DNA of 10,668 bases from DATBLE01 sp046735055. GTDB lineage: Bacteria > Actinomycetota > Thermoleophilia > Gaiellales > Gaiellaceae. Of this stretch, positions 1 to 6,782 are shown piece after piece (the stretch's first letter is position 1; each line of letters begins with the position of its first letter). A model generated the notes under the pieces. The model had not been told where the DNA came from, made no database searches, and saw only the letters and a list, made by a program, of their open reading frames with translations. Location: assembly GCA_046735055.1 (NCBI GenBank), contig JBKPSO010000304.1, forward strand, positions 1 to 10,668, read 5' to 3'. The position numbers were made by a program, and so were the translations under genes.

Positions 1-2
1 GA

Positions 3-12
3 CCCCCTCCTT
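3..12 (-). promoter_or_regulatory. Shine-Dalgarno site for a gene beyond the left edge
   Basis: Read on the minus strand this is AAGGAGGGGG, a near-perfect anti-16S match. It follows directly after the tandem stops TGA-TAA that close the small minus-strand ORF. It suggests that a co-transcribed gene starts just outside the window. The start codon itself is not visible. Confidence 0.5.
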
Positions 13-13
13 A

Positions 14-292
14 TCAACGGCTGTTCAGTTCCTGCGGCACTGGTGCCGGCCGAGGGTGTCGTGCCTCGGCCGACCTCGATCCTCGAACGTCTCCGGCCGC
101 GCCCGCCATGTCGGTCGCGGCGACGAAACCTCTCACTCCGAGGAACCAGGGACCGGGGTAGGCGCCGGGCTCGACGACGAGCTGGCGCGCAATGATCCCG
201 AGCGTCTCGGCGCCGACGAGGCCGGCGAGGAGCGGAATGAAGAGGTGCCAGGCGGGGCGCCGCTCGGGCGGGGCAGTGGCCGCGACGGTCAC
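14..292 (-). CDS. small hypothetical protein, one possible membrane segment
   Basis: I do not recognise this 92-residue protein. The frame from the GTG at 292 shows strongly G/C-ending codons for its first half, then weaker bias, so only the first part looks convincingly coding. Residues about 14-39 (from AWHLFIPLLAGLVGAETLG onward) are hydrophobic and could form a membrane helix. The rest is Arg/Pro/Ala-rich. An in-frame TTG at 328 is an alternative start. It is divergent from the acyl-CoA dehydrogenase operon and ends in tandem stops followed at once by a strong ribosome binding site, which suggests it is the first gene of a minus-strand operon. It could also be a fortuitous ORF or a degraded gene. 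Confidence 0.4.
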   Translation of the reverse strand: MTVAATAPPERRPAWHLFIPLLAGLVGAETLGIIARQLVVEPGAYPGPWFLGVRGFVAATDMAGAAGDVRGSRSAEARHPRPAPVPQELNSR

Positions 293-329
293 GCCGACGA
301 TTGAACTCCCGTGCTCGGAGGATTTCAAG

Positions 330-358
330 TTGCGGCCCTGGGCGCGCGCTCGTACTAT
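330..358 (+). promoter_or_regulatory. sigma70-type promoter of the acyl-CoA operon
   Basis: TTGCGG (330-335), a 17-base spacer and TACTAT (353-358) form a good vegetative promoter. Transcription would start near 365, giving a leader of about 27 bases that contains a GGAGCGAG ribosome binding site (382-389) before the GTG at 392. The -10 box and start point overlap the palindrome at 357-374, so a bound repressor would block initiation. Read by eye only. Confidence 0.55.
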
Positions 359-374
359 TGACTGACTAGTCAAT
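357..374. promoter_or_regulatory. palindromic operator, TetR-type candidate
   Basis: ATTGACT-GACT-AGTCAAT is a perfect 7-base inverted repeat around a 4-base centre. It also contains an off-centre perfect 10-base palindrome, TGACTAGTCA, at 363-372. Motifs built from TGACT/AGTCA halves are common sites for TetR-family repressors in Actinobacteria, often in front of acyl-CoA catabolic genes. No regulator gene lies in the window, so the cognate protein is unknown. The position over the -10/start region argues for repression. Confidence 0.55.
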
Positions 375-391
375 CGAGCGCGGAGCGAGTC

Positions 392-1567
392 GTGATCACA
401 AAGCAGGACACCGGCGTGTCGTTCGAGCTGACCGAGGAGCAGCGGTCGCTGCGCGATCTGGCGCACGAGTTCGCCGAGAAGGAGATCCGCCCACTGGCCT
501 CCGAATACGACGAGCACCAGACGCATCCGGTCGACGTGATCGAGAAGGCGCACGCGCTCGGCCTGATGAACCTGCACCTCCCGGCCGAGCTCGGCGGTCC
601 CGAGCTCGGGCTCCTCGACGGGACCATCGTCACCGAGGAGCTCTGTTGGGGCTGCTCGGGAATCGCGACCGCGCTGATGGCGAACGGCCTCGGCGCCGGG
701 CCCGTGATCGCCGCCGGCAGCGAGGAGCAGAAGCACCGCTGGCTGGCGCCGCTCGTCGACGCGCCGATCCTCTGCTCGTTCGGGCTGACCGAGCCCGATG
801 CCGGCTCCGACGTCGCCCGCCTGAAGACGACGGCCGAGCGGCGCGGCGACGAGTACGTCCTGAACGGGTCGAAGACCTTCATCACGAACGCCGGCCACGC
901 CGCCTGGACCGTCGTGTTCGCGAAGACCGACCAGGCCCAGGGCAGCCGGGGGATCTCGGCCTTCGTCGTCCCGATGGACACCCCCGGCGTGACGATCGAG
1001 AAGCACCTCGACAAGATGGGGCAGCGCGCCACCGACACCACGGCGTTCGCGCTGGCGGACGTCGTCGTCCCGGCAACGAACCGGCTCGGAGAGGAGGGCG
1101 ACGGCTTCAAGATCGCCATGCAGACACTCGACGGCACGCGCCCCGCGACCGCGATCGGCGCGGTCGGGGTCGCCCGCGCGGCGTTCGAGCTCGCGTGCGA
1201 GTACGCGAAGGAGCGCGTCACTTTCGACCAGCCGATCGCGATGCACCAGGGCGTCAGCTTCCTGATCGCCGACATGGCAACGAAGATCGAGGCGGCCCGG
1301 CTGCTGACGTGGCAGGCGGCCTGGATGCTCGACAACGGCTGGGGCCGCAGGGCGACGCTGTACTCGTCGATGGCGAAGCGGTTCGCGGCCGACATCGCGA
1401 TGGAGGTGACGACCGACGCCGTCCAGATCTTCGGCGGCTATGGCTACATCAAGGAGTACCCGGTCGAGAAGCTGATGCGGGACGCGAAGCTGTACCAGAT
1501 CTACGAAGGCACCTCCCAGATCCAGCGCCTGGTGATCGCCCGCGACGTGCTCATCCCGCGAGACTAG
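392..1567 (+). CDS. acyl-CoA dehydrogenase (first of two)
   Basis: A flavoprotein of the acyl-CoA dehydrogenase family that would introduce a trans-2 double bond into an acyl-CoA and pass electrons to ETF. The 391-residue length is normal. The N-terminal helical domain begins FELTEEQRSLRDLAHEFA. The family signature LTEPDAGSD is at 132-140, a second signature (QIFGGYGYIKEYPVEKLMRD) is near the C-terminus, and the catalytic base is E372 in YEGTSQIQR. The GTG at 392 is chosen because GGAGCGAG lies just upstream. An in-frame GTG at 416 (SFELT...) is possible. It heads an operon with SDR, second dehydrogenase and hydratase genes, 4 bases before the SDR. The chain length or branching of the substrate cannot be told from the sequence. 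Confidence 0.93.
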   Translation: MITKQDTGVSFELTEEQRSLRDLAHEFAEKEIRPLASEYDEHQTHPVDVIEKAHALGLMNLHLPAELGGPELGLLDGTIVTEELCWGCSGIATALMANGLGAGPVIAAGSEEQKHRWLAPLVDAPILCSFGLTEPDAGSDVARLKTTAERRGDEYVLNGSKTFITNAGHAAWTVVFAKTDQAQGSRGISAFVVPMDTPGVTIEKHLDKMGQRATDTTAFALADVVVPATNRLGEEGDGFKIAMQTLDGTRPATAIGAVGVARAAFELACEYAKERVTFDQPIAMHQGVSFLIADMATKIEAARLLTWQAAWMLDNGWGRRATLYSSMAKRFAADIAMEVTTDAVQIFGGYGYIKEYPVEKLMRDAKLYQIYEGTSQIQRLVIARDVLIPRD

Positions 1568-1571
1568 GCCC

Positions 1572-2408
1572 GTGGCGATCGAGCTCGACCTCTCCGGCCG
1601 CGTGGCGCTCGTCACCGGTGGCTCGCGCGGCCTCGGCCGCGCCGATGCGCTGACGCTCGCACGGGCGGGCGCGGACGTCGCGATCGCCGACATCCAGGTC
1701 GAGTCGGAGACGACCGACGAGGAGGCGGAGCGCTACGGCCCGCTCGCCCAGGTCGCCCGCGCGCAGGGCCTCGTCTACACCGAGGCGACGGCTGAGGAGA
1801 TCCGCGGCCTCGGCCGCAGGGCACTCGCGATCAAGTGCGACGTCACCGACCGCGAGCAGGTCGACGCGGCGGTCGGGCTCTCCCTCGAGGAGCTCGGCTC
1901 GGTCGACATCCTCGTCAACAACGCGGGCACGCTCGACCACGTTGCGCAGCTCGCCGACCAGTCGCCCGAGCTCTGGGAACGCGACCTGCGGGTCAATCTG
2001 ACGGGCGCCTTCAACTGCTCCCAGGCGGTCTGGCCGCACATGCGCGAGCGGGGGTGGGGCCGGATCGTGAACATGGCGTCGGTGGCCGGCACGCTCGGCG
2101 GCTTCGGCCAGGCGAGCTATGCGACGACGAAGGCCGGGCTCCTCGGGCTCACGCGCTCGCTCGCGCTCGAGGGCGCCCGCCACGGGATCACGGTGAACGC
2201 GATTGTCCCGGGCATCATCGGCACCGAGGCGTTCTCGTTCGGCAACCCGGAGCTGAACGAGCGGATGATCAAGCGGACGGCGCTGCGGCGGCCTGGCGAG
2301 CCGCAGGACGTCGCGAACGCGATCGCGTTCCTCTGCTCCGACCTCGCCGCGTACATCACGGGCGTCGGGCTAAACGTCAGCGGCGGCATCGAGCTCTTCA
2401 CGTTTTGA
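1572..2408 (+). CDS. SDR-family NAD(P)-dependent oxidoreductase
   Basis: A classical short-chain dehydrogenase of 278 residues. The Rossmann glycine motif TGGSRGLG is at 15-22, NNAG at 116-119, and the catalytic set N142, S170, Y183 and K187 (YATTK) is complete. D40 at the end of the second strand favours NAD+ over NADP+. Between that strand and the next, residues about 41-83 form an insertion longer than in typical FabG-like enzymes, resembling the insertion of mycofactocin-associated SDRs. That likeness is my inference, and no mycofactocin gene is in view. In this operon it would most simply oxidise a 3-hydroxyacyl-CoA, completing the oxidative steps. The GTG start follows the previous stop by 4 bases with no clear ribosome binding site, so translation is probably coupled. 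Confidence 0.92.
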   Translation: MAIELDLSGRVALVTGGSRGLGRADALTLARAGADVAIADIQVESETTDEEAERYGPLAQVARAQGLVYTEATAEEIRGLGRRALAIKCDVTDREQVDAAVGLSLEELGSVDILVNNAGTLDHVAQLADQSPELWERDLRVNLTGAFNCSQAVWPHMRERGWGRIVNMASVAGTLGGFGQASYATTKAGLLGLTRSLALEGARHGITVNAIVPGIIGTEAFSFGNPELNERMIKRTALRRPGEPQDVANAIAFLCSDLAAYITGVGLNVSGGIELFTF

Positions 2409-2413
2409 TCACG

Positions 2414-3571
2414 GTGCCAGGCATTGTTGAGCCGGCGGTGGGGATCTCGTTCACGCTCACGCCCGAGCAACGCGAGCTGCAGGCGCTCGCGCGCGAGTTC
2501 GCCGCCAACGAGCTGCGCTCGATCGCGGCGGAGTGGGATGGGAGGGGCGCGTACCCGCCCGGCCTCCTGGCTAGGGCCGCCGCGCTCGGGCTGACCTCGT
2601 ACCGCATCCCGCGCGAGTACGGCGGCGGCGGTGTCGACGCAGTCACGGGCGCGATCGTCGCCGAGGAGCTCTCCTTCGGGTGCGCCGGCCTCGCTGCCCC
2701 GATCGGCGCGACCATGTTCCCGGTCCGGCCGCTCGTCCGTTTCGGGACCGAGGAGCAGCGGCAGCGCCATCTGCCTCGGCTTGCCTCCGAGGAGGGCTGC
2801 CTCGCGGCGATCGCGTTCACCGAGCCGCACGCCGGCTCGGATCTGAACGCGCTGCGGACGACTGCGCGCCACGACGGCGATGCCTGGGTGCTGAGCGGCG
2901 AAAAGTGCTACGTCACGAACGGCGGGATCGCCCAGCTGACCGTCGTCTTCGCGCGGAGCGAGGCGGGGATCTCCGCTTTCCTCGTCGAGCGGGACGACCC
3001 CGGCGTCCAGACCGGGCGGAAGGAGGACACGCTCGGTCTCCGCGCCTCGCACACGGGGTCGCTCGTGCTCGAGGACGCGCGGATCCCCGCCGACCGTCTG
3101 CTCGGCGGGGAGGGCGAGGGCTTCGCGCTCGCGATCGACTTCTTCGAGCACTCGCGGCCGCAGGTCGCCGCTGCGGCCGTCGGGCTTGCGCGGGCGGCCT
3201 TCGAGTACGCGACCGGCTACGCCCGCGAGCGCGAGGCGTTCGGCAAGCCGCTGATCACGAAGCAGGGCGTCTCGTTCAAGCTCGCGGAGATGGCGATGGA
3301 GATCGAGGCCGCGCGCCTGCTCACGTGGCGCGCCTGCGCCGCGCTCGACGCCGGCGAGGACGCCGTGGTGCTCGGCTCCTACGCGAAGGCCTTCGCCGCG
3401 GACGCGGCGATGCGCACCGCAACCGATGCGGTGCAGATCCTCGGCGGCGCCGGGGTGACGCGCGACCACCCGGTCGAGAAGTGGCTCCGCGACGCCAAGG
3501 TCTTCCAGATCGTCGAGGGCACCTCCGAGATCCAGCGCCACGTGATCGCGACCCACCTGCGCAGTGGTTAG
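2414..3571 (+). CDS. acyl-CoA dehydrogenase (second of two)
   Basis: A second acyl-CoA dehydrogenase, 385 residues from the GTG at 2414. Other starts are TTG 2405, overlapping the SDR stop, and GTG 2438. None has a good ribosome binding site, so the start is uncertain. It carries FTEPHAGSD, the C-terminal signature QILGGAGVTRDHP..KWLRD and the catalytic glutamate at about residue 368 in VEGTSEIQR. Blocks such as QGVSF and IEAARLLTW are shared with the first dehydrogenase of the operon, so the two are probably related by old duplication. Both keep the catalytic base, so each should be active alone, perhaps on successive or different acyl-CoA intermediates. It overlaps the next gene by 8 bases. 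Confidence 0.92.
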   Translation: MPGIVEPAVGISFTLTPEQRELQALAREFAANELRSIAAEWDGRGAYPPGLLARAAALGLTSYRIPREYGGGGVDAVTGAIVAEELSFGCAGLAAPIGATMFPVRPLVRFGTEEQRQRHLPRLASEEGCLAAIAFTEPHAGSDLNALRTTARHDGDAWVLSGEKCYVTNGGIAQLTVVFARSEAGISAFLVERDDPGVQTGRKEDTLGLRASHTGSLVLEDARIPADRLLGGEGEGFALAIDFFEHSRPQVAAAAVGLARAAFEYATGYAREREAFGKPLITKQGVSFKLAEMAMEIEAARLLTWRACAALDAGEDAVVLGSYAKAFAADAAMRTATDAVQILGGAGVTRDHPVEKWLRDAKVFQIVEGTSEIQRHVIATHLRSG

Positions 3572-4322
3572 TCTCGAACGCGAGGAGCAGATCGCCGTCG
3601 TCACGCTCGACCGGCCGCCGTTGAACGCGATCGACGCGCAGCTCGTCACCGAGCTCGCGGCCGCGACCGCCGAGCTCGCCGCCGACGACGCGACCCGAGC
3701 AGTCGTCCTCCGCAGCGCGGTCGAGGGCGTGTTCATGGCCGGCGCCGACCTGGTCGAGTTCGAGCGCATCGCCTCGGAGGCCGAGCGGGCGACGCTGGTG
3801 CAGGACGTGTTCACGGCGTTCGCGGAGCTGCCTCAGCCGACGGTGGCGGCGATCAACGGTCACGCGCTCGGCGGCGGGCTCGAGCTCGCGCTCGCGTGCG
3901 ACTTCCGCTTCCTCGCGCGGGCGGAGGGCGCGCTGCTCGGGCTGCCGGAGGTGCGGCTCGGCCTGCTGCCGGGTGCGGGCGGCACGCAGCGGCTGACCCG
4001 TCTCGTCGGGCCCGGACGCGCAACGGAGCTGATCATGAAGGGCCTCCAGCTCTCACCGCAGGAAGCCGCCGACGAAGGCCTCGTGCACTTCCTCGTCGAG
4101 CCCGAGGAGCTCGAGGAGCGGGCGCGCGACTACGCCGTCAGGCTCGCGCGGCAGGCGCCGCTGGCGCTCCGCGGGATCAAGCGCGCGATCCGCGCGGCGG
4201 GTCGGTCCGACGGCTTCGCGGTCGAACGAGACGCGTTCCGGGAAGTGCTCGCCTCCGAGGACGCGGAGCGGGGTGTGAAGGCGTTTCTCGAGGGCGAAAA
4301 GCCGTCGTTTTCCGGCACCTGA
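3564..4322 (+). CDS. enoyl-CoA hydratase/isomerase family protein
   Basis: A crotonase-superfamily enzyme, 252 residues, expected to add water to a trans-2-enoyl-CoA made by the dehydrogenases upstream. Residues 58-63 (MAGADL) and the glycines of HALGGGLEL form the oxyanion hole. Both glutamates of true hydratases are present: E107 (in GGGLE) and E129 (in LPEVRLGLLPGAGGTQRL). This favours hydratase over isomerase or dehalogenase activity. The GTG start lies inside the end of the second dehydrogenase (8-base overlap), implying translational coupling. It is the last gene of the operon. No thiolase follows. Confidence 0.92.
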   Translation: MVSLEREEQIAVVTLDRPPLNAIDAQLVTELAAATAELAADDATRAVVLRSAVEGVFMAGADLVEFERIASEAERATLVQDVFTAFAELPQPTVAAINGHALGGGLELALACDFRFLARAEGALLGLPEVRLGLLPGAGGTQRLTRLVGPGRATELIMKGLQLSPQEAADEGLVHFLVEPEELEERARDYAVRLARQAPLALRGIKRAIRAAGRSDGFAVERDAFREVLASEDAERGVKAFLEGEKPSFSGT

Positions 4323-4346
4323 CACGTCTCGAGCCGTCAGTACAAT
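4319..4346 (+). promoter_or_regulatory. candidate promoter for the VanW-family gene
   Basis: CTGACA (4319-4324), 16 bases, then TACAAT (4341-4346). The -10 box overlaps the ATG at 4345. Transcripts would start near 4353, which would make the in-frame TTG at 4354 a leaderless start. No ribosome binding site precedes either codon. The -35 box overlaps the hydratase stop. Confidence 0.45.
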
Positions 4347-6288
4347 GACGGACTTGCGTCTCGAGGCGGGAGTCACGCAGTCTCCGTATTACCTGCGCCG
4401 ACAGCGCCAGGCGCGCGTGCGCCGCATCAAGCGGATCGCCTTCGTCGCGTTTGTCGGCCTGATCCTGGTCGCGATCGCCAGCGCGATCGTCTACGCGGGG
4501 TCGCCGGGCACGCTTGCGAAGGGCATCCGGATCGATTCCGTGGACGTCGGCGGACTCTCCGCGGCCGAGGCGACGCTCCTCCTCGAGCGGCGTTCCGCTG
4601 CCTCGCGTGGAGAGCGGGTGACGTTCACCGTCGGCGGCAACTCGTTCCGGCTTCGCGCGAGCCGGATCGGCCTGAAGTCGGACTGGGCAGCCGCGGTCGC
4701 CGCCGCGCGCGACAAGGGTGACGGGTTCGGGCCGCTGCGGGGGTTCCGCCGGGCCGGCCTGCGTCTCTTCGGCGGTGACGTCGCCGCGAAGGCGACGTAC
4801 GACAAGAGCGCGCTGAAGAGCGCGCTCGCCCACATAGCCCGCGTCGTCGACCGGCCGCACCGCGAGGCCGCCGTCGTCCTGCACGGGCTGCACTCCGCGA
4901 TCGTGCCCGCGCGGGCGGGACGGGTGCTCGATCGCGAGACCGCGGGCGCGGCGATCGTGGCGGCGCTCGCCTCGATGACGCGTGGTCCGCATGTCGCGCT
5001 GCCGACAAAGGTCGACGTGCCGCGGGTGACGGGCCCGTTGCTCGCGCATGCTCTTCGGCAGACGCGCACGGCGCTCTCGGCGCCGGTCGTGCTGACGGTC
5101 GGTCCGACCCGCTACAGGCTCCCGCGCTGGCGCATCGCTGGGCTGCTCGAGCTCCCCGCGAAGGGCGCGACCACGCTGCGCATCGCCGGGCCCGGCGCGG
5201 ACGAGTACTTCAAGCGGCTGCAGAAGGTCGTCAACCGGCCGGCACGGGACGCGCAGTTCGTCGTCATCTCGAACGGGATCACGATCAGGCCGGCTCTCGA
5301 CGCTCGGGTCGTCGACGTGCCCGTAACCGCCCACGCGCTGCTCGGGGCCGCGCTCCGCCGCGTCAAGAGGACGGCCGCAGTCGCGATCGTGTCCCACCCG
5401 GCGAAGCGCACGACCGAGGACGCGAAGGCGATGGGCATCAACGGCATCGTCTCGAGCTACACGACGTACTACGGCGGCGTGGCGAACCGGGTCCACAACG
5501 TCGAGGTCGTCTCGCACCTCGTCGACGACACGCTGATCGCGCCCGGGAAGGAGTTCTCGTTCAACGGCACGACGGGCGAGCGGAACGCGGCGAAGGGGCT
5601 GCTCGAGGCGCCCGTGATCATCAACGGCGAGCTCGAGAACGCGCTCGGCGGCGGCACGTGCCAGGTTTCGACGACCGTCTTCAACGCGGCCTACGAGGCG
5701 GGGCTGCCGATCACGGCGCGGACGAACCACGCGCTCTACATCAGTCACTACCCGCAGGGCCGCGACGCGACGGTCAACTACCCGGACATCGACCTGAAGT
5801 TCGTCAACGACACCGGCCGCTGGCTGCTGCTCCGCACCTTCGTCAGCTCGAGCTCGCTGACCGTCAACCTGTACGGGACGCCGCAGCACCGCCGCGTCGA
5901 GAGCGAGGCCTCGCCGCTCGTGACGACCGGCCCCGTCCCGGTGAAGACCATCGAGGATCCCGACCTGGAGAAGGGCAAGAAGGTGATCGAGGAGTCCGGC
6001 TCGGCGCCGCTCTCGACGAGCGTAACGCGCCGCGTCTATGGCAAGAACGCCAAGCTCCTCTACGAGAACACCTGGTACTCGAGCTACCAGGGCGAGAGGC
6101 AGATCGTCCACGTCGGGACGAAGCCGAAGCCCAAGCCCAAGCCGAAGCCCAAGCCGCAGGTCGTCGACCCGAGCACGTATCTGCCGACCGAGCTCGTCCC
6201 GAGCACGACCACGACGGGTGGCACGACCACGACGGGCGGCACGACCACGACGGGCGGCACGACAGCGCCGACCGGGACGACGGGCTAA
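4345..6288 (+). CDS. VanW-family membrane-anchored cell-surface protein
   Basis: A 647-residue envelope protein. Residues 1-30 are basic and 31-51 form one membrane helix, so most of the chain lies outside the cell. Residues about 60-345 resemble the repeated putative peptidoglycan-binding regions common before VanW domains (for example GIRIDSVDVGGLSAAEA). The VanW domain spans about 370-510, with FSFNGTTGERNAAKG, GGGTCQVSTT (435-444, C439) and GRDATVNYPDIDLKFVN. Residues about 533-590 look like a G5 domain. The tail is (KP)6 at 593-604 and three TTTTGG units at 621-638, a flexible wall-spanning or linker region. VanW's biochemical role is not established, although it is linked to cell-wall biology. 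ATG 4345 is used here; TTG 4354 may be the true leaderless start. It is convergent with the thioesterase, 7 bases away. Confidence 0.9.
   Translation: MTDLRLEAGVTQSPYYLRRQRQARVRRIKRIAFVAFVGLILVAIASAIVYAGSPGTLAKGIRIDSVDVGGLSAAEATLLLERRSAASRGERVTFTVGGNSFRLRASRIGLKSDWAAAVAAARDKGDGFGPLRGFRRAGLRLFGGDVAAKATYDKSALKSALAHIARVVDRPHREAAVVLHGLHSAIVPARAGRVLDRETAGAAIVAALASMTRGPHVALPTKVDVPRVTGPLLAHALRQTRTALSAPVVLTVGPTRYRLPRWRIAGLLELPAKGATTLRIAGPGADEYFKRLQKVVNRPARDAQFVVISNGITIRPALDARVVDVPVTAHALLGAALRRVKRTAAVAIVSHPAKRTTEDAKAMGINGIVSSYTTYYGGVANRVHNVEVVSHLVDDTLIAPGKEFSFNGTTGERNAAKGLLEAPVIINGELENALGGGTCQVSTTVFNAAYEAGLPITARTNHALYISHYPQGRDATVNYPDIDLKFVNDTGRWLLLRTFVSSSSLTVNLYGTPQHRRVESEASPLVTTGPVPVKTIEDPDLEKGKKVIEESGSAPLSTSVTRRVYGKNAKLLYENTWYSSYQGERQIVHVGTKPKPKPKPKPKPQVVDPSTYLPTELVPSTTTTGGTTTTGGTTTTGGTTAPTGTTG
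6121..6156 (+). repeat. six tandem 6-base Lys-Pro codon pairs
   Basis: Six in-frame AAG-CCG/AAG-CCC units encode (KP)6 in the VanW protein tail. Third-base variation (C or G) shows the peptide rather than the DNA is being kept. Such stretches act as stiff, charged linkers. Confidence 0.85.
6205..6258 (+). repeat. three tandem 18-base repeats encoding TTTTGG
   Basis: Three consecutive copies of ACGACCACGACGGGYGGC differ at one base (the Y) and encode TTTTGG each time. A partial, diverged continuation follows to the stop. Near identity suggests recent slippage expansion, so the copy number may vary between strains. The Thr-rich tail may be glycosylated (inference). Confidence 0.85.
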
Positions 6289-6295
6289 GCCCTCC

Positions 6296-6706
6296 CTACG
6301 CCTCGGCGCCGGCGATCGCCTCGGCGAGCCAGGCCGGGAAGCGTGTCGGACGGAGCGTGACCCTGTCGACGACCGCGTGCTGCGTCCAGCCGTCGGCGAC
6401 GCTCTCGCCGCCGCGCTCGAGGACGTACTCGTACCGGAAGCGCGCCCCGCGGACGTCCACGCAGCGGGCGTGGACCTGGACACGATCGTCGAAGAAGATC
6501 GGTTGCAGGTAGCGAACGTGCGACTCGGTCGTCAGCGCCTCGTAGCCGTCGGCCTGCAGCCCCTTGTAGCCGCCGCCGAAGCGCGCGAGGTACTCGATGC
6601 GGGCGACCTCGAACCAGACGAGGTAGGCGGCGTTGTGGGCGACGCCCTGCGCGTCGGTCTCGGCAAACCGGACCGCGAGCTCGGTCGAGAAACGGAAGCC
6701 CTCCAT
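6296..6706 (-). CDS. acyl-CoA thioesterase, 4HBT hot-dog fold
   Basis: A 136-residue single hot-dog protein of the 4-hydroxybenzoyl-CoA thioesterase/YbgC type, which hydrolyses acyl-CoA to free acid and CoA. The family's active-site segment is clear: RFAETDAQGVAHNAAYLVWFE, with D18 as the expected catalytic acid, then H24, N25, Y28 and E33. The length is normal. The ATG at 6706 has no ribosome binding site but sits just after a promoter-like GATAGT. It is divergent from the sirtuin and convergent with the VanW gene (7-base gap, no terminator seen). A link to the acyl-CoA operon upstream is plausible but not shown. The substrate is unknown. Confidence 0.88.
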   Translation of the reverse strand: MEGFRFSTELAVRFAETDAQGVAHNAAYLVWFEVARIEYLARFGGGYKGLQADGYEALTTESHVRYLQPIFFDDRVQVHARCVDVRGARFRYEYVLERGGESVADGWTQHAVVDRVTLRPTRFPAWLAEAIAGAEA

Positions 6707-6716
6707 CGGCTACCGT

Positions 6717-6746
6717 ACTATCGCGGTGCGATCCGGAGCGTGTCGA
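6717..6746 (-). promoter_or_regulatory. candidate promoter for the thioesterase
   Basis: On the minus strand: TCGACA (6746-6741), an 18-base spacer and GATAGT (6722-6717). Transcription would begin around 6710, only a few bases before the ATG at 6706, giving a leaderless or almost leaderless message. Confidence 0.4.
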
Positions 6747-6770
6747 GGATGGGGCGCGCCGCGTCGCGTG

Positions 6771-6776
6771 TAGAAC
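6771..6776 (+). promoter_or_regulatory. candidate -10 box of the sirtuin gene (leaderless)
   Basis: TAGAAC lies 6 bases before the ATG at 6783, the spacing seen in actinobacterial leaderless promoters. No convincing -35 box was found. The GAGG at 6778-6781 is too close to the ATG to act as a ribosome binding site. Confidence 0.35.
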
Positions 6777-6782
6777 TGAGGC

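Noticed and set aside
358..363. TTGACT as a -35 box
   Set aside because: No -10 hexamer lies 16-18 bases downstream; the region there is the ribosome binding site. TTGCGG/TACTAT upstream fits better.
14..1693. Long minus-strand open frame across the first dehydrogenase (559 codons)
   Set aside because: Arg/Asp/Val/Leu-rich shadow of the high-GC sense gene with no domain; only the last part, downstream of the divergent promoter, might be a gene.
392..3571. The two dehydrogenases as an obligate heteromer like the steroid ChsE1-ChsE2 pair
   Set aside because: Both are full length and each keeps its own catalytic glutamate and signatures, so there is no sign that one subunit is defective.
2117..3814. 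Long minus-strand open frame across the second dehydrogenase
   Set aside because: The sense strand encodes an intact enzyme with all motifs; the antisense translation is low-complexity GC artefact.
4319..4340. CTGAC/GTCAG inverted repeat after the hydratase as a terminator
   Set aside because: Arms of only 5 bases, a 12-base loop and no T-run; the left arm is better explained as part of a -35 box.
6121..6258. Short tandem repeats as a CRISPR-like array
   Set aside because: Units are 6 and 18 bases, contiguous, in frame and without spacers; they encode the protein tail.
4177..6483. 768-codon minus-strand open frame opposite the VanW gene
   Set aside because: Arg/Asp/Val-rich composition and no recognisable domain; its length comes only from a lack of stop codons in GC-rich DNA.
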